From: Halorubrum amylolyticum
Lineage (GTDB): Archaea; Halobacteriota; Halobacteria; Halobacteriales; Haloferacaceae
Direction of reading: 5' to 3'
NCBI RefSeq assembly: GCF_004114995.1
Contig: NZ_SDJP01000026.1
Span: 1 to 41,865 of the forward strand
DNA length: 41,865 bases
In this document: one piece after another, positions 6,958-15,265 of the stretch
How positions within the stretch are numbered: the stretch's first letter is position 1
How the letters are laid out: each line of letters starts with the position of its first letter
Made by a program: the position numbers and the translations under genes
Notes under the pieces: model-generated
The model's database searches: none
What the model was told of the DNA's origin: nothing
The model's input: the letters and a program-made list of their open reading frames with translations, nothing else

Positions 6958-8241
6958 ATGGACCTCGCCATCGACGCCCCGGCCCCGACGGCGCCCGACT
7001 GCGCCGACGACGGGACGTGGCTCGCCTGCATCGCGTGCGACGAGACGTTCGCCCCCTTCGAGGACGTCCGGTACACCTGCGACGAGTGCGACGGCCTGCT
7101 CGAAGTCCGGTACGCCGACCCGCCGACCTTTGCGGAGTTCGGCGCGGGCGCCTCCTCCGAGGGCCCCGACCGCGGCGTCTGGCGCTACCGCGAGGCGCTC
7201 CCGTTCGACCTGGGCGTGACGCTCCCCGAGGGCGACACCCCCCTCCACCGCGTCCCGCGGATCGAGGAGTCGGTCGGCGTCGACGCGCTCCGGATCAAAC
7301 ACGAGGGGATGAACCCCACCGGCTCGTTCAAGGACCGCGGGATGACCGTCGGCGTCCGCGTCGCCGAGGAGTTGGGCGTCGGCGCGCTCGCCTGCGCGTC
7401 CACCGGCAACACCTCAGCGGCGCTCGCGGCGTACGGCGGTCGCGGCGGGATGGAGACGCTCGTGCTCCTCCCGGAGGGGAAGGTCGCCGCGGGGAAGATC
7501 GCGCAGGCGAGCCTCCACGGTGCCCGCATCCTCGAAGTCGACGGCAACTTCGACGCCTGCCTCGACATCGTGCAGGAACTCGCCGCCCGCGGCGAGGCGT
7601 ACCTGCTCAACTCCCTGAACCCGTTCCGCCTGGAGGGCCAGAAGACGATCGGCTTCGAGATCTTAGAGGCGTTCCGCGACGACTACGGCGCCTTCCCGGA
7701 CCGGATCGTCCTCCCAGTCGGCAACGCGGGAAACACCTCGGCGCTGTACAAGGCGTTCCGCGAGCTGGTCCAGTCGGGCGCGCTCGCCGTCGAGGAGGTC
7801 CCCAAGCTGACCGGCGTGCAGGCCGCGGGCGCGGCGCCGATGGTCGAAGCGATCGAAGAGGGGAACGACGAGGTCCGGCGCTGGGAGGAGGTCGAGACGC
7901 GCGCGACCGCGATCCGCATCGGCAACCCGGTCAACGCGCCGAAGGCGATCCCGGGCATCCGGAACACGGGCGGCACCGCCGTCGCCGTCAGCGACGACGA
8001 GATCACCGACGCGCAGCGCGCCCTCGCCGAGGAGGGCGTCGGCGTCGAGCCCGCCTCCGCCGCGAGCCTCGCCGGGCTCAGGAAACTCCGCCGCGAGGGC
8101 GTCGTCGACGACGACGAGCGGGTCGTCTGCCTGACGACGGGGCACCTCCTGAAAGACCCCGACGCCGCCTACGAGGCCGGCGGCGACCCCGAGCCGGTCC
8201 CGAACGACGTGGACGCCGTCGTCGAGCACCTGCGCGACTGA
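6958..8241 (+). CDS. thrC: Threonine synthase
   Basis: PLP enzyme that converts O-phosphohomoserine to threonine. The 427-residue protein starts with a rubredoxin-like zinc knuckle (CIAC at 24-27, CDEC at 41-44) as in archaeal ThrC. The PLP lysine is K125 in MNPTGSFKDRGM, and the glycine-rich phosphate loop VGNAGNTSAL follows around residue 258. The HEGMNPTGSF context fits threonine synthase better than threonine dehydratase. The last 20 codons and 3' flank are repeated exactly at 3698-3773. Confidence 0.95.
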   Translation: MDLAIDAPAPTAPDCADDGTWLACIACDETFAPFEDVRYTCDECDGLLEVRYADPPTFAEFGAGASSEGPDRGVWRYREALPFDLGVTLPEGDTPLHRVPRIEESVGVDALRIKHEGMNPTGSFKDRGMTVGVRVAEELGVGALACASTGNTSAALAAYGGRGGMETLVLLPEGKVAAGKIAQASLHGARILEVDGNFDACLDIVQELAARGEAYLLNSLNPFRLEGQKTIGFEILEAFRDDYGAFPDRIVLPVGNAGNTSALYKAFRELVQSGALAVEEVPKLTGVQAAGAAPMVEAIEEGNDEVRRWEEVETRATAIRIGNPVNAPKAIPGIRNTGGTAVAVSDDEITDAQRALAEEGVGVEPASAASLAGLRKLRREGVVDDDERVVCLTTGHLLKDPDAAYEAGGDPEPVPNDVDAVVEHLRD

Positions 8242-8301
8242 TCGACTCGCGCGGCCACCTCGATCCGGGCCCGCGCGGCCGGTTCGGGCCGACCGCGCAC
8301 G

Positions 8302-9615
8302 CTACTCCCAGTTGTGGAGCGCGTCTTGGAACACTTCTTCGACGTCTTCCTTCGTCACGGGCCGCGGGTTACATCGGAGCAGCCGCTGCTGGCTCTCGAC
8401 GGTGCTTTCGGCGAGCGCACCGGTGTCGTCGACGGTGATCCCCGCCAGCTCGTTGAGCCCGCTCGGGAGCACGTTGAGGTCCCGCTGGAGCCGCACGAAC
8501 TCCTCGCGGGCCTCGTCGGCGGCCTCGCGGGTGCTCATCCCCGAGGTGTCGGCGCCGAGCATCTCCGCCACTTTCGCGAACCGCGGCGGGTCGCTGGCGA
8601 CGTTGTAGCCGAGGGTGCTCGCGGGCGTGAGCGCCGCGATCGTCTCCCCATGGTACGTGTGGTAGTTGTTGCCGACGGGGTACGCCATCGCGTGCGCGAG
8701 GCTCGCGCCGGCGGTGAGCCCGGCTATCGCGCCGAACAGCGCGCCCTTCAGCATCGCGCCGCGCGCCTCGATGTCGTCGCCGTTGTTGACGACGCGGCGC
8801 ACGTTCGACGAGAGGAGATCGATCGCCTTCTCGCTGAACATCTCCGTGAAGCCGGTGCGGCCGGCGTAGACGGGGCGGTCGGCGGGGTCTTCGGGCCGGA
8901 GCAGGTCGTCGTAGCGGTGGGTGGTGTACCCCTCGATCGCGTGGCCGAGCGCGTCCATCGCGGTCTTCGCCGTGAGATCCGGCGGCAGCGTCGTGGTGAG
9001 CGTCGGGTCGAGCACCGCGGCGTCCGCCCGGACGTGCGTGCTGGAGATCCCCTCTTTGATCCCCTTTTCGGGCACCGAGAGGATCGCCACGGGCGAGATC
9101 TCGGAGCCCGTTCCCGCGGTCGTCGGCAACAGGATCAGCGGCGGACCCGATTCGGTGAGGTCCTCGCCCGCGCCGGTCGGGGCGGCCACGTAGTCGAGCA
9201 CGTCGCCGCCGTTGGCGACGATCGCCCGCGTCGCCTTCGCGGTGTCCATACAGCTGCCGCCGCCCAGTCCGAGGTAGAAGTCGTACCCGTCCTCGCCCAT
9301 CTCCTCGCGGACGAACGCGATGCACTCCTCGACCGCCTCGATGCTGGGCTCGCGTTCGACGCCGTCGTACACGTCGACGTCGAACCCGTCGGCCTCCAGC
9401 TCGTCGGCGACGTGGTCGACGTGCCCCAGCGAGACGAGGTCCGAATCGGTGACGATCAGTCCGCGCCCCTCACCGGAGAGCCCGATCTGGCCGAGCTGAT
9501 AGCCGAGCTCGTCGGCCGCGCCCGCCCCCACGCGGATCGCCGGCATCCGCACCTCCCAGACGGTCTCCGGCGAGAGCCGGTGCGGATCGGCGGAGACGGA
9601 GCGCTCGTAGCTCAC
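8302..9615 (-). CDS. Iron-containing alcohol dehydrogenase family (hydroxyacid-oxoacid transhydrogenase-like)
   Basis: A 437-residue group III dehydrogenase. It has the NAD-binding GLGGGSCMDTAK motif (about residues 117-128), LPTTAGTGSEISPVA (about 165-179), and metal-ligand histidines in MDALGHAIEGYTTH and LAHAMAYPVGNNYHTYHGE. The insertion with TTHRYDDLLRP and the ARRGRTGFTEMF-like region resemble transhydrogenases acting on hydroxyacids such as 4-hydroxybutyrate. GTG at 9615 overlaps the TGA of the upstream hydrolase gene by three bases (GTGA), so translation is probably coupled; a GTG at 9624 is the alternative. Substrate is not determinable here. Confidence 0.85.
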   Translation of the reverse strand: MSYERSVSADPHRLSPETVWEVRMPAIRVGAGAADELGYQLGQIGLSGEGRGLIVTDSDLVSLGHVDHVADELEADGFDVDVYDGVEREPSIEAVEECIAFVREEMGEDGYDFYLGLGGGSCMDTAKATRAIVANGGDVLDYVAAPTGAGEDLTESGPPLILLPTTAGTGSEISPVAILSVPEKGIKEGISSTHVRADAAVLDPTLTTTLPPDLTAKTAMDALGHAIEGYTTHRYDDLLRPEDPADRPVYAGRTGFTEMFSEKAIDLLSSNVRRVVNNGDDIEARGAMLKGALFGAIAGLTAGASLAHAMAYPVGNNYHTYHGETIAALTPASTLGYNVASDPPRFAKVAEMLGADTSGMSTREAADEAREEFVRLQRDLNVLPSGLNELAGITVDDTGALAESTVESQQRLLRCNPRPVTKEDVEEVFQDALHNWE

Positions 9616-10418
9616 ACGCCCCACCCCGGCAGGATCGCCTCGAACTGCTCCGGGTCGTGCCCGAACACGACCTCGGCGTCGTGGTGTCGCTCCAGCTCAC
9701 GGATGCGGTTCATGCTCTCTCGCCACTCCTCCTTCTGCCAGATAAGGGGGCCGCCGAGCGGCGTCCCCGCCTCGTAGTTCTCGTCCATGTACACCTGATC
9801 GCCGGTGAACACGACGGTGCCGTCGGCGTCGAGGTGGATCACGGAGCCGGTGAGCCCGGGCGTGTGGCCGGGGAATCGGACGAACTCCAGGTCGGTGAAG
9901 TGCTCCTCGCGGTCGCGGTGGAGCACCCGCCAGTTCAGGTCGTGGTCGAAGTCGTCGAGGACGTACGCGCCGCTCCCCTCGTCGGTCTTCGCGCTGTAGT
10001 AGGCGAACTTCAGCTCCTCCTCGTGGACGTAGACCGGCGTGTCGGTGCCCGCGAAGAACTCCAGCCCGCCGGCGTGGTCGAGGTGGAGGTGACTCTGGAA
10101 CACCGCGTCGATGTCGTCGAGCGAGTAGCCCGCCGCCTCCAGATCGTCGTCGAGGCGGTGCTCGCTCGCGTCGTGCGGATAGAAGGCCTGCACGAGCCCC
10201 TCGGGCCAGTGGCCGTCCGCGGCGTCGTGGTGCGAACCGGTGTCCCAGAGGATCGTCGCCTCGGGGTGGTCGATGACGAGGTTCCACACCGGGATCTCGT
10301 CGTACTCGGTGTCGGGGTTCGACTCGTCGTGGCTCCCGATCGTGTTCGCCTCCATCATGTAGTTCATGTCACAGTACAGCCCGCCGCGGTCGAGGACGTG
10401 GACCTCCGCGTCTACCAT
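9612..10418 (-). CDS. Metallo-beta-lactamase hydrolase, AHL-lactonase-like
   Basis: A 268-residue metallohydrolase. It has the dinuclear zinc motif SHLHLDHAGG (HxHxDH, about residues 110-119), a second histidine in RFPGHTPGLTGS, an aspartate in VVFTGDQVYMDENY and a late histidine in VVFGHDPEQF. This arrangement matches N-acyl homoserine lactonases (AiiA/AttM group). Attributing quorum quenching would be premature; related enzymes open other lactones. Tight coupling to the dehydrogenase suggests a shared catabolic step: lactone opening, then oxidation of the hydroxyacid. The ATG at 10418 is 26 bases from a TATA-like box. Confidence 0.82.
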   Translation of the reverse strand: MVDAEVHVLDRGGLYCDMNYMMEANTIGSHDESNPDTEYDEIPVWNLVIDHPEATILWDTGSHHDAADGHWPEGLVQAFYPHDASEHRLDDDLEAAGYSLDDIDAVFQSHLHLDHAGGLEFFAGTDTPVYVHEEELKFAYYSAKTDEGSGAYVLDDFDHDLNWRVLHRDREEHFTDLEFVRFPGHTPGLTGSVIHLDADGTVVFTGDQVYMDENYEAGTPLGGPLIWQKEEWRESMNRIRELERHHDAEVVFGHDPEQFEAILPGWGV

Positions 10419-10520
10419 GCGATTGGATATTATTAATGAATGTTAATTATACTTTCTACCCGAGAGAGATACTGTCTCCGTTTCAATTAAATATCTGATA
10501 GTGGTCTAGCGAACAATCGG
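10419..10520. promoter_or_regulatory. Divergent promoter region, lactonase operon and sensor kinase
   Basis: An AT-rich gap between two divergent leaderless genes. TATAATTA on the minus strand (10444-10451) lies about 26 bases before the hydrolase ATG. AATTAAATAT (10485-10494) lies about 27-36 bases before the kinase ATG. The spacing allows shared control. Confidence 0.6.
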
Positions 10521-12311
10521 ATGCAATTTTCACCCACGGTCTTCGTCGCCGCAGCGACCGCGGCGATCACCGCCGTGGCGACCGGGGCCGCGTGGCGACA
10601 CCGCGAGGCCCCCGGGGGGACGTACGCGACCGTGTACCTCCTCACCGCGACGGTCTGGGTCGCCGGCGTCGCGCTGGAGGTCGCGGCGACGACGCTCGCC
10701 GGGAAGCTGTTCTGGCTCAACGTCCAGTACGTGCCCGTCGTCGTCCTCCCGGTCGCCTCCCTCGCGTTCGTCGCCACGTACCTCGGCTACGACGCCCGGC
10801 TCACCGACCGTCGTCTCGTCGCACTCGCGGCCCCGATCGCCGTTCTCGCGGTGCTAAGCTGGACGAACCCGATCCACGGGCTCGTCCGTACCTCGGCCGA
10901 AGTGGTCGCCCACGGAGGGGACCTCCTCCTCGCCCGCGAACCGGGACCGGTCTGGTGGGTCGGCTGGCTGTACACGCAGGTGCTGATCGTCGGAAGCTTC
11001 GCGGGGCTCGCGTACGGCGCGTGGGACTCCGCGGGCCACTTCAGGCTGCAGGTGACCGCCCTGTTCGCGGGCGCCGCCGTCCCGTGGCTCGCGCAGTTTC
11101 CCCTGCTCGCTGGCGCCTCGTCCATCCGCCCGGAACTGCTGTTCAGCGTCACCGGCCTCGTGTTCCTGGCCGCGATCCGATGGACCCGGTTCCTCGAAGT
11201 CGCCCCAGTCGGTCGACGCCGCGTGGTCGAGGGGCTCACGGACCCGGTGTTCGTCTTCGACGGTCGAGACCGACTCGTCGAGTCGAATCCGGCTGCGAAC
11301 GACTGGATCGGGGACGCGTCCGTCGGCGACTCGGCGGCCGCGGTCTTCGAGGAGAGTCCGCCGATCGCCGACGCCTACCGCCGGAAAGAGCCGATCCGAG
11401 ACCCCGTCGGCCTCGACATCGACGGCGAGCGCCGGTACGCGACCGTGCTCGTCGATCCCCTCCCGCAGATCGGCAACCGGCCGGTCGGTCGCCTCGTCGT
11501 CGTCCGCGACGTGACCCGGCTCAAGTGGCGCGAACGCGAGCTCTCAGCGGCGAACGAACGGCTGGAGACGATGGCGAACGCGATCGCCCACGACCTCCGG
11601 AACCCGCTGTCGGTCGCGCGGGGCTTCCACGACCTCGCACGGGAGGGCGACGAGACGGCCTACGACCGCATCGAAGACGCTCATCGGCGGATGGGGGCGA
11701 TCATCGACGAGACGCTGGCGTCGGCCACGGACGACACCGACGGTGCCGTTCTCGCGGGATCCGAAACCGTCTCGATCGACTCGATAGCCCGTGACGCGTG
11801 GTGCTCTATCTCGTCCGGCGACGCGACGCTCAGCGTTCGCGGAGAGGGCGAGACGGAGACGATCCCCGGACGGCTCCGCGGCCTCTTCGAGAACCTCTTC
11901 CGGAACGCAATCGAGCACGCGTCGCCGGATGACGAGACCGGTTCGAAGGCGGCCGACAGTGCCGGCGTGTCGATCACGGTCGCCGTCACGGAGAACGGGT
12001 TCGTGGTGGCCGACGACGGGCCGGGGGTCCCGCTAGCCGACCGCGAGCAGGTCTTCGACAGGGGACACTCGGGAAGCGACACCGGCACCGGAATCGGACT
12101 CGCCGCAGTCCGGGAGACCGCGGTCGATCACGGCTGGCCGCTCGCGCTCTCGGAGGGCGTCGACGGCGGCGCGGCGTTCGTCGTCGCCACCGGATACGGG
12201 TCGATATCGATGGTCGCCGCCGAGAGCCGAATCGTGGCGCCGGACGCAGAAATCACCCGCATCAGCGAGGGGACGGACCAGGAGCGCGAGCCGCCGACCG
12301 AGTGCGACTGA
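10521..12311 (+). CDS. Membrane sensor histidine kinase: 7TM, PAS, HisKA, HATPase
   Basis: A 596-residue sensor kinase. Seven hydrophobic segments fill residues 5-221 (the 7TM N-terminal sensing module of archaeal kinases). A PAS domain follows at about 233-335, then a dimerisation helix with the phospho-acceptor H357 in NAIAHDLRNPL. The ATPase has the N box NLFRNAIEHA (about 458-467), G1 DDGPGV (498-503) and G2 GTGIGLA (522-528). No receiver domain is attached and no response regulator is adjacent, so the partner is elsewhere. It is divergent from the hydrolase/dehydrogenase pair. The Ser/Thr/Glu-rich last 40 residues look disordered. Confidence 0.9.
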   Translation: MQFSPTVFVAAATAAITAVATGAAWRHREAPGGTYATVYLLTATVWVAGVALEVAATTLAGKLFWLNVQYVPVVVLPVASLAFVATYLGYDARLTDRRLVALAAPIAVLAVLSWTNPIHGLVRTSAEVVAHGGDLLLAREPGPVWWVGWLYTQVLIVGSFAGLAYGAWDSAGHFRLQVTALFAGAAVPWLAQFPLLAGASSIRPELLFSVTGLVFLAAIRWTRFLEVAPVGRRRVVEGLTDPVFVFDGRDRLVESNPAANDWIGDASVGDSAAAVFEESPPIADAYRRKEPIRDPVGLDIDGERRYATVLVDPLPQIGNRPVGRLVVVRDVTRLKWRERELSAANERLETMANAIAHDLRNPLSVARGFHDLAREGDETAYDRIEDAHRRMGAIIDETLASATDDTDGAVLAGSETVSIDSIARDAWCSISSGDATLSVRGEGETETIPGRLRGLFENLFRNAIEHASPDDETGSKAADSAGVSITVAVTENGFVVADDGPGVPLADREQVFDRGHSGSDTGTGIGLAAVRETAVDHGWPLALSEGVDGGAAFVVATGYGSISMVAAESRIVAPDAEITRISEGTDQEREPPTECD

Positions 12312-12368
12312 CCGGGACTTGCGGTGCGGGGAGAGCGGTTCGAGATCCGGTTCGCGGCGCGGGGTTCG

Positions 12369-13973
12369 CTACTCCGCCTGTCGCTCGTCGGCCTCGTCCA
12401 GCGTGATCTCGGTGACCTCGACGATCCGATCGTCGGCGAGCAGGGCGTCGACGGCCTCGTCGTGAACGGGGTGATCGAGGTTGTAAACGGTGAGCGCCTC
12501 GCCGCCCTGCGTCTCGCGGGCGTTGTACATCCCGGCGATGTTCACGTCGTGGTCGCCGAGCACGGTGCCGATGAGCCCGATGACGCCCGGCTCGTCGGTG
12601 TTGCGCGCGACCAGCATGTGGCCGTACGGGACCGCGTCGACGCGGAAGCCGTCGATCCGGACGATACGCGGGTCCTCGCCGGCGAACAGGGTTCCCTCGA
12701 CCGCGATCGAGTCCTCGCCGTTGTGGACGGTGACGCGCACGAGGCTCTGGAAGTCCTCGGTCTGACGGGTCTTCGACTCGGTCACGTCGATGCCGCGCTC
12801 CTCGGCGAGCCGGGGCGCGTTCACCGAGTTCACCTGCCACTCCAGCGGCTCGAAGACGCCCTTCAGCGCGCTCGCGGTGACGAGCTCCACGTCCTCCGCG
12901 GCGATGTCGCCCTCGTAGGTCGCTTCCACTTCCGTGATCCGGCCGTCGAGCAGCTGCGCGGCGACCTTCCCGGCGGTCTCCGCCACGGCGATGTACGGCT
13001 TGATCCGCGGGAACGCCGTCTCGTCGACGGAGGGCGCGTTGAGCGCGGTGAGCACGGGCTCGTCGTCGAACGCCGAGAGAACGGCCTCCGCGGTGTCAAC
13101 CGCGACGTTCTCCTGTGCGGCCTCCGTCGAGGCGCCGAGGTGCGGCGTCAAGACGATCTCCTCGACGTCGAGCAGCGGCGAGTCCTGCGAGAGCGGCTCC
13201 TCGGCGAAGGAGTCGAGCGCGGCGCCCGCGAGGACCCCGTCGTCGACCGCCTCGGCGAGCGCGTCCTCGTCGACGATCCCGCCGCGGGCGCAGTTGATGA
13301 GGTAGCCGCCCTCCAGCTGAGCCAGCTCGTCTTCGCCGATCATCCCCTCGGTCTCGGGGAGGAGCGGGGTGTGAACCGTCGCGAAGTCGCCGCGCGCGAG
13401 CGCCTCGTGGAGGTCCTCGACGAGCTCGGCGCCGAGGCGGTCGGCGCGCTCCTCGGAGATGTACGGGTCGTAGACGACGAGATCCATCCCGAGCGAGTCG
13501 AGCCGCTTAGCGACCTCCTGCCCGACGCGACCGAGGCCGACGATGGTGAGCGTCTTGTTGTTCACCTCGGTGCCGAGGAACTCGCCTTTCGCCCACTCGC
13601 CGCCGAGGAGGCGGCCGTGCGCCTGCGGGATCGAGCGCGCGACGGCGAACGTCATCGCGACCGTGTGCTCGGCGGCGGCCCGGACGTTCCCGTCGGGCGC
13701 GTTGGCGACGATGACGCCGTGGTCGGTGGCGGCCTCGATGTCGATGTTGTCGACACCGATACCGGCGCGCCCGACGATGACGAGCCCCGAGGCGGCCTCG
13801 AAGACTGCCTCGTTCACGTCGGTCCCGGAGCGGACGATCAGCGCGTTGACGTCGCTCACGGCGTCGAGCAGGTCGTCGCCCTCGACCTCGTAATCCGTTT
13901 CGACCTCGTGGCCGGCATCTCGGAGTCGGTCCAACCCCGCGTCCGCGATGGGGTCGGTCACGAGTACCTTCAT
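12369..13973 (-). CDS. serA: D-3-phosphoglycerate dehydrogenase (long form)
   Basis: First committed step of serine synthesis: oxidation of 3-phosphoglycerate to 3-phosphohydroxypyruvate with NAD+. The 534-residue protein begins MKVLVTDPIADAGLDRL and has the NAD site IVGLGRVGQEVAKRL, the catalytic Arg in NCARGGIVDEDALAEA and the His in LTPHLGASTEAAQ. An intervening ASB-type domain and a C-terminal ACT domain (about 460-534, DEPGVIGLIGTVLGDHDVNI) imply feedback control by serine. ATG at 13973 is chosen because it is the family start and TTAACC about 30 bases upstream fits a TATA-like box; the frame happens to stay open further upstream. Confidence 0.96.
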   Translation of the reverse strand: MKVLVTDPIADAGLDRLRDAGHEVETDYEVEGDDLLDAVSDVNALIVRSGTDVNEAVFEAASGLVIVGRAGIGVDNIDIEAATDHGVIVANAPDGNVRAAAEHTVAMTFAVARSIPQAHGRLLGGEWAKGEFLGTEVNNKTLTIVGLGRVGQEVAKRLDSLGMDLVVYDPYISEERADRLGAELVEDLHEALARGDFATVHTPLLPETEGMIGEDELAQLEGGYLINCARGGIVDEDALAEAVDDGVLAGAALDSFAEEPLSQDSPLLDVEEIVLTPHLGASTEAAQENVAVDTAEAVLSAFDDEPVLTALNAPSVDETAFPRIKPYIAVAETAGKVAAQLLDGRITEVEATYEGDIAAEDVELVTASALKGVFEPLEWQVNSVNAPRLAEERGIDVTESKTRQTEDFQSLVRVTVHNGEDSIAVEGTLFAGEDPRIVRIDGFRVDAVPYGHMLVARNTDEPGVIGLIGTVLGDHDVNIAGMYNARETQGGEALTVYNLDHPVHDEAVDALLADDRIVEVTEITLDEADERQAE

Positions 13974-14403
13974 GGGCGGTTTCACCGGCGGCGCGAGGTT
14001 AACCCTTTCCTCATCGCTCCGTTTTGCCGGCCATGGCGATCCGCGATCGCGGATCTCGAACCCCTTCGTTTCGGATGGAACCCCCTCGTTCGTGGGTACC
14101 GATCGTCCGGTCCGGATTTCGCTGTCCGCCGATCCGCTTCCCGGTCCCGTCCGCCGATCGTGTCCGACGCGCGGGCGCTGTCGGCGCTGCGCGCAGACTC
14201 GCATCGCTTCCTCGTCCCTCACGCGCGAGAGTCGAGACGCTCGCGGTCACGGGCGCGATCGCGACGCAAGTGACGCGGGTCCGCGTCGGGCATCCGAGGA
14301 TCGGAACCGAGAGCGACGACGAGTGACTCGGCCGAGTCGTCGATTTCTCGTAACACAACATACATATTCGTCGGACGGAATCTGATCGTATACGTTCTCG
14401 ATC
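13974..14403. other. Intergenic region, serA and zinc-finger gene, divergent
   Basis: No gene is supported in these 430 bases. They contain a TATA-like GGTTAACC near 13998-14005 for serA, an 18-base palindrome (14038-14055), a GC-rich middle with no clear signals, and an AT-rich ACATACATATT near 14358 serving the gene at 14404. Confidence 0.55.
14038..14055. promoter_or_regulatory. Perfect 18-base palindrome upstream of serA
   Basis: GATCCGCGATCGCGGATC is its own reverse complement. It lies 65-82 bases before the serA start, upstream of the likely TATA-like box, a position suited to an activator or to a nucleoid protein. No family of regulator can be assigned. Confidence 0.45.
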
Positions 14404-15234
14404 ATGATGGCTCGATGGGGGTGCGACCGGTGCGGGTTCGTCGCGTGGACGCCGGACCGCGAGTCGATGCGGGAGGTCACCGGCCCGCACCTGCTCGCGC
14501 ATCACTCCGAGGCCGTCAGTCGGTCGGACTTCCGGACGACGTGGGACTGCCCGTACTGCGCGACGGCGAAGACGGCCTACGACACCGACGGCGCGGTCGA
14601 GGAATTCAAAGCGCACCTCCACGAGCACGTCGCCGATCGGATCGAGGAGGGCGTCCACGTCGCCGACCGCGTCTCGTGGGACGGGACGGTTCAGGTCGCC
14701 GCGCCGGTCGACAGCGCGGACGCGGACGCGCTCCGCGCTCACTTCCACGCGGGCGGCGACCTTGTGATCGCGGTCACGGCGAACCCGGAGCGAACCGTCC
14801 GCCTGCTCCACGAGGAGCTGGACGCGTGGCCGCGGCGGACCGTCGTCGTCAGCACGGAGGCGTACCCGTTCGACGAGGCGCCCGACCTCGACTTCTCCGA
14901 GGTCCCCATCGAGGTCGTCGAGCTCGACCCCCGGCTCGGGCCGGACGACCTGGGCGAGACGGTGTCGCGGATCATCGACGCCAACCGGGTCGACGGCGAC
15001 GAGATATCCCTTGAGGTCAGCGTGTTCCACGAGATCGTGCGCTCGTTCGACCTCCGGACCGCCTGCGACTTCGTCCGGATGCTCTCGGCCCGGCTGGACG
15101 GCGACGGCGGCGTCCTCCAGCTGTACGTCGACGCCGACGCGGACCCGAACGTCTCGACGGTGCTGAACTTCCTCGACGACGAGATCGATCTGAAGGTCGC
15201 GGCCGACGACGGGCGGTTCGTGCGGCGGGGGTGA
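14404..15234 (+). CDS. Double zinc-finger protein with a degenerate RecA/KaiC-like (HTR-like) domain
   Basis: A 276-residue protein. The N-terminus has two Cys/His clusters: CDRCGF...HLLAHH (residues 5-36) and CPYCAT...HLHEH (about 50-78), arranged like two C2H2-type fingers. The remaining part (about 95-276) has alternating strands and helices (DLVIAVTANPERTVRLL, TVVVSTEAYPF, VLQLYVDADADP) like the haloarchaeal HTR-like proteins, which keep a RecA fold without Walker motifs. The paired ATGs at 14404 and 14407 cannot be told apart. It may be a signalling or transcription-associated protein; role unknown. Confidence 0.7.
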   Translation: MMARWGCDRCGFVAWTPDRESMREVTGPHLLAHHSEAVSRSDFRTTWDCPYCATAKTAYDTDGAVEEFKAHLHEHVADRIEEGVHVADRVSWDGTVQVAAPVDSADADALRAHFHAGGDLVIAVTANPERTVRLLHEELDAWPRRTVVVSTEAYPFDEAPDLDFSEVPIEVVELDPRLGPDDLGETVSRIIDANRVDGDEISLEVSVFHEIVRSFDLRTACDFVRMLSARLDGDGGVLQLYVDADADPNVSTVLNFLDDEIDLKVAADDGRFVRRG

Positions 15235-15265
15235 CCTCCCGCGTCCCCCGGCTCGTGCGCTCGGA

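Noticed and set aside
8314..9777. Long plus-strand frames opposite the dehydrogenase and hydrolase
   Set aside because: Low-complexity Arg/Gly/Val-rich translations without motifs, in the shadow of well-supported minus-strand enzymes.
12324..14273. Long plus-strand frame opposite serA
   Set aside because: A GC-driven antisense frame. The serA frame carries all catalytic motifs.
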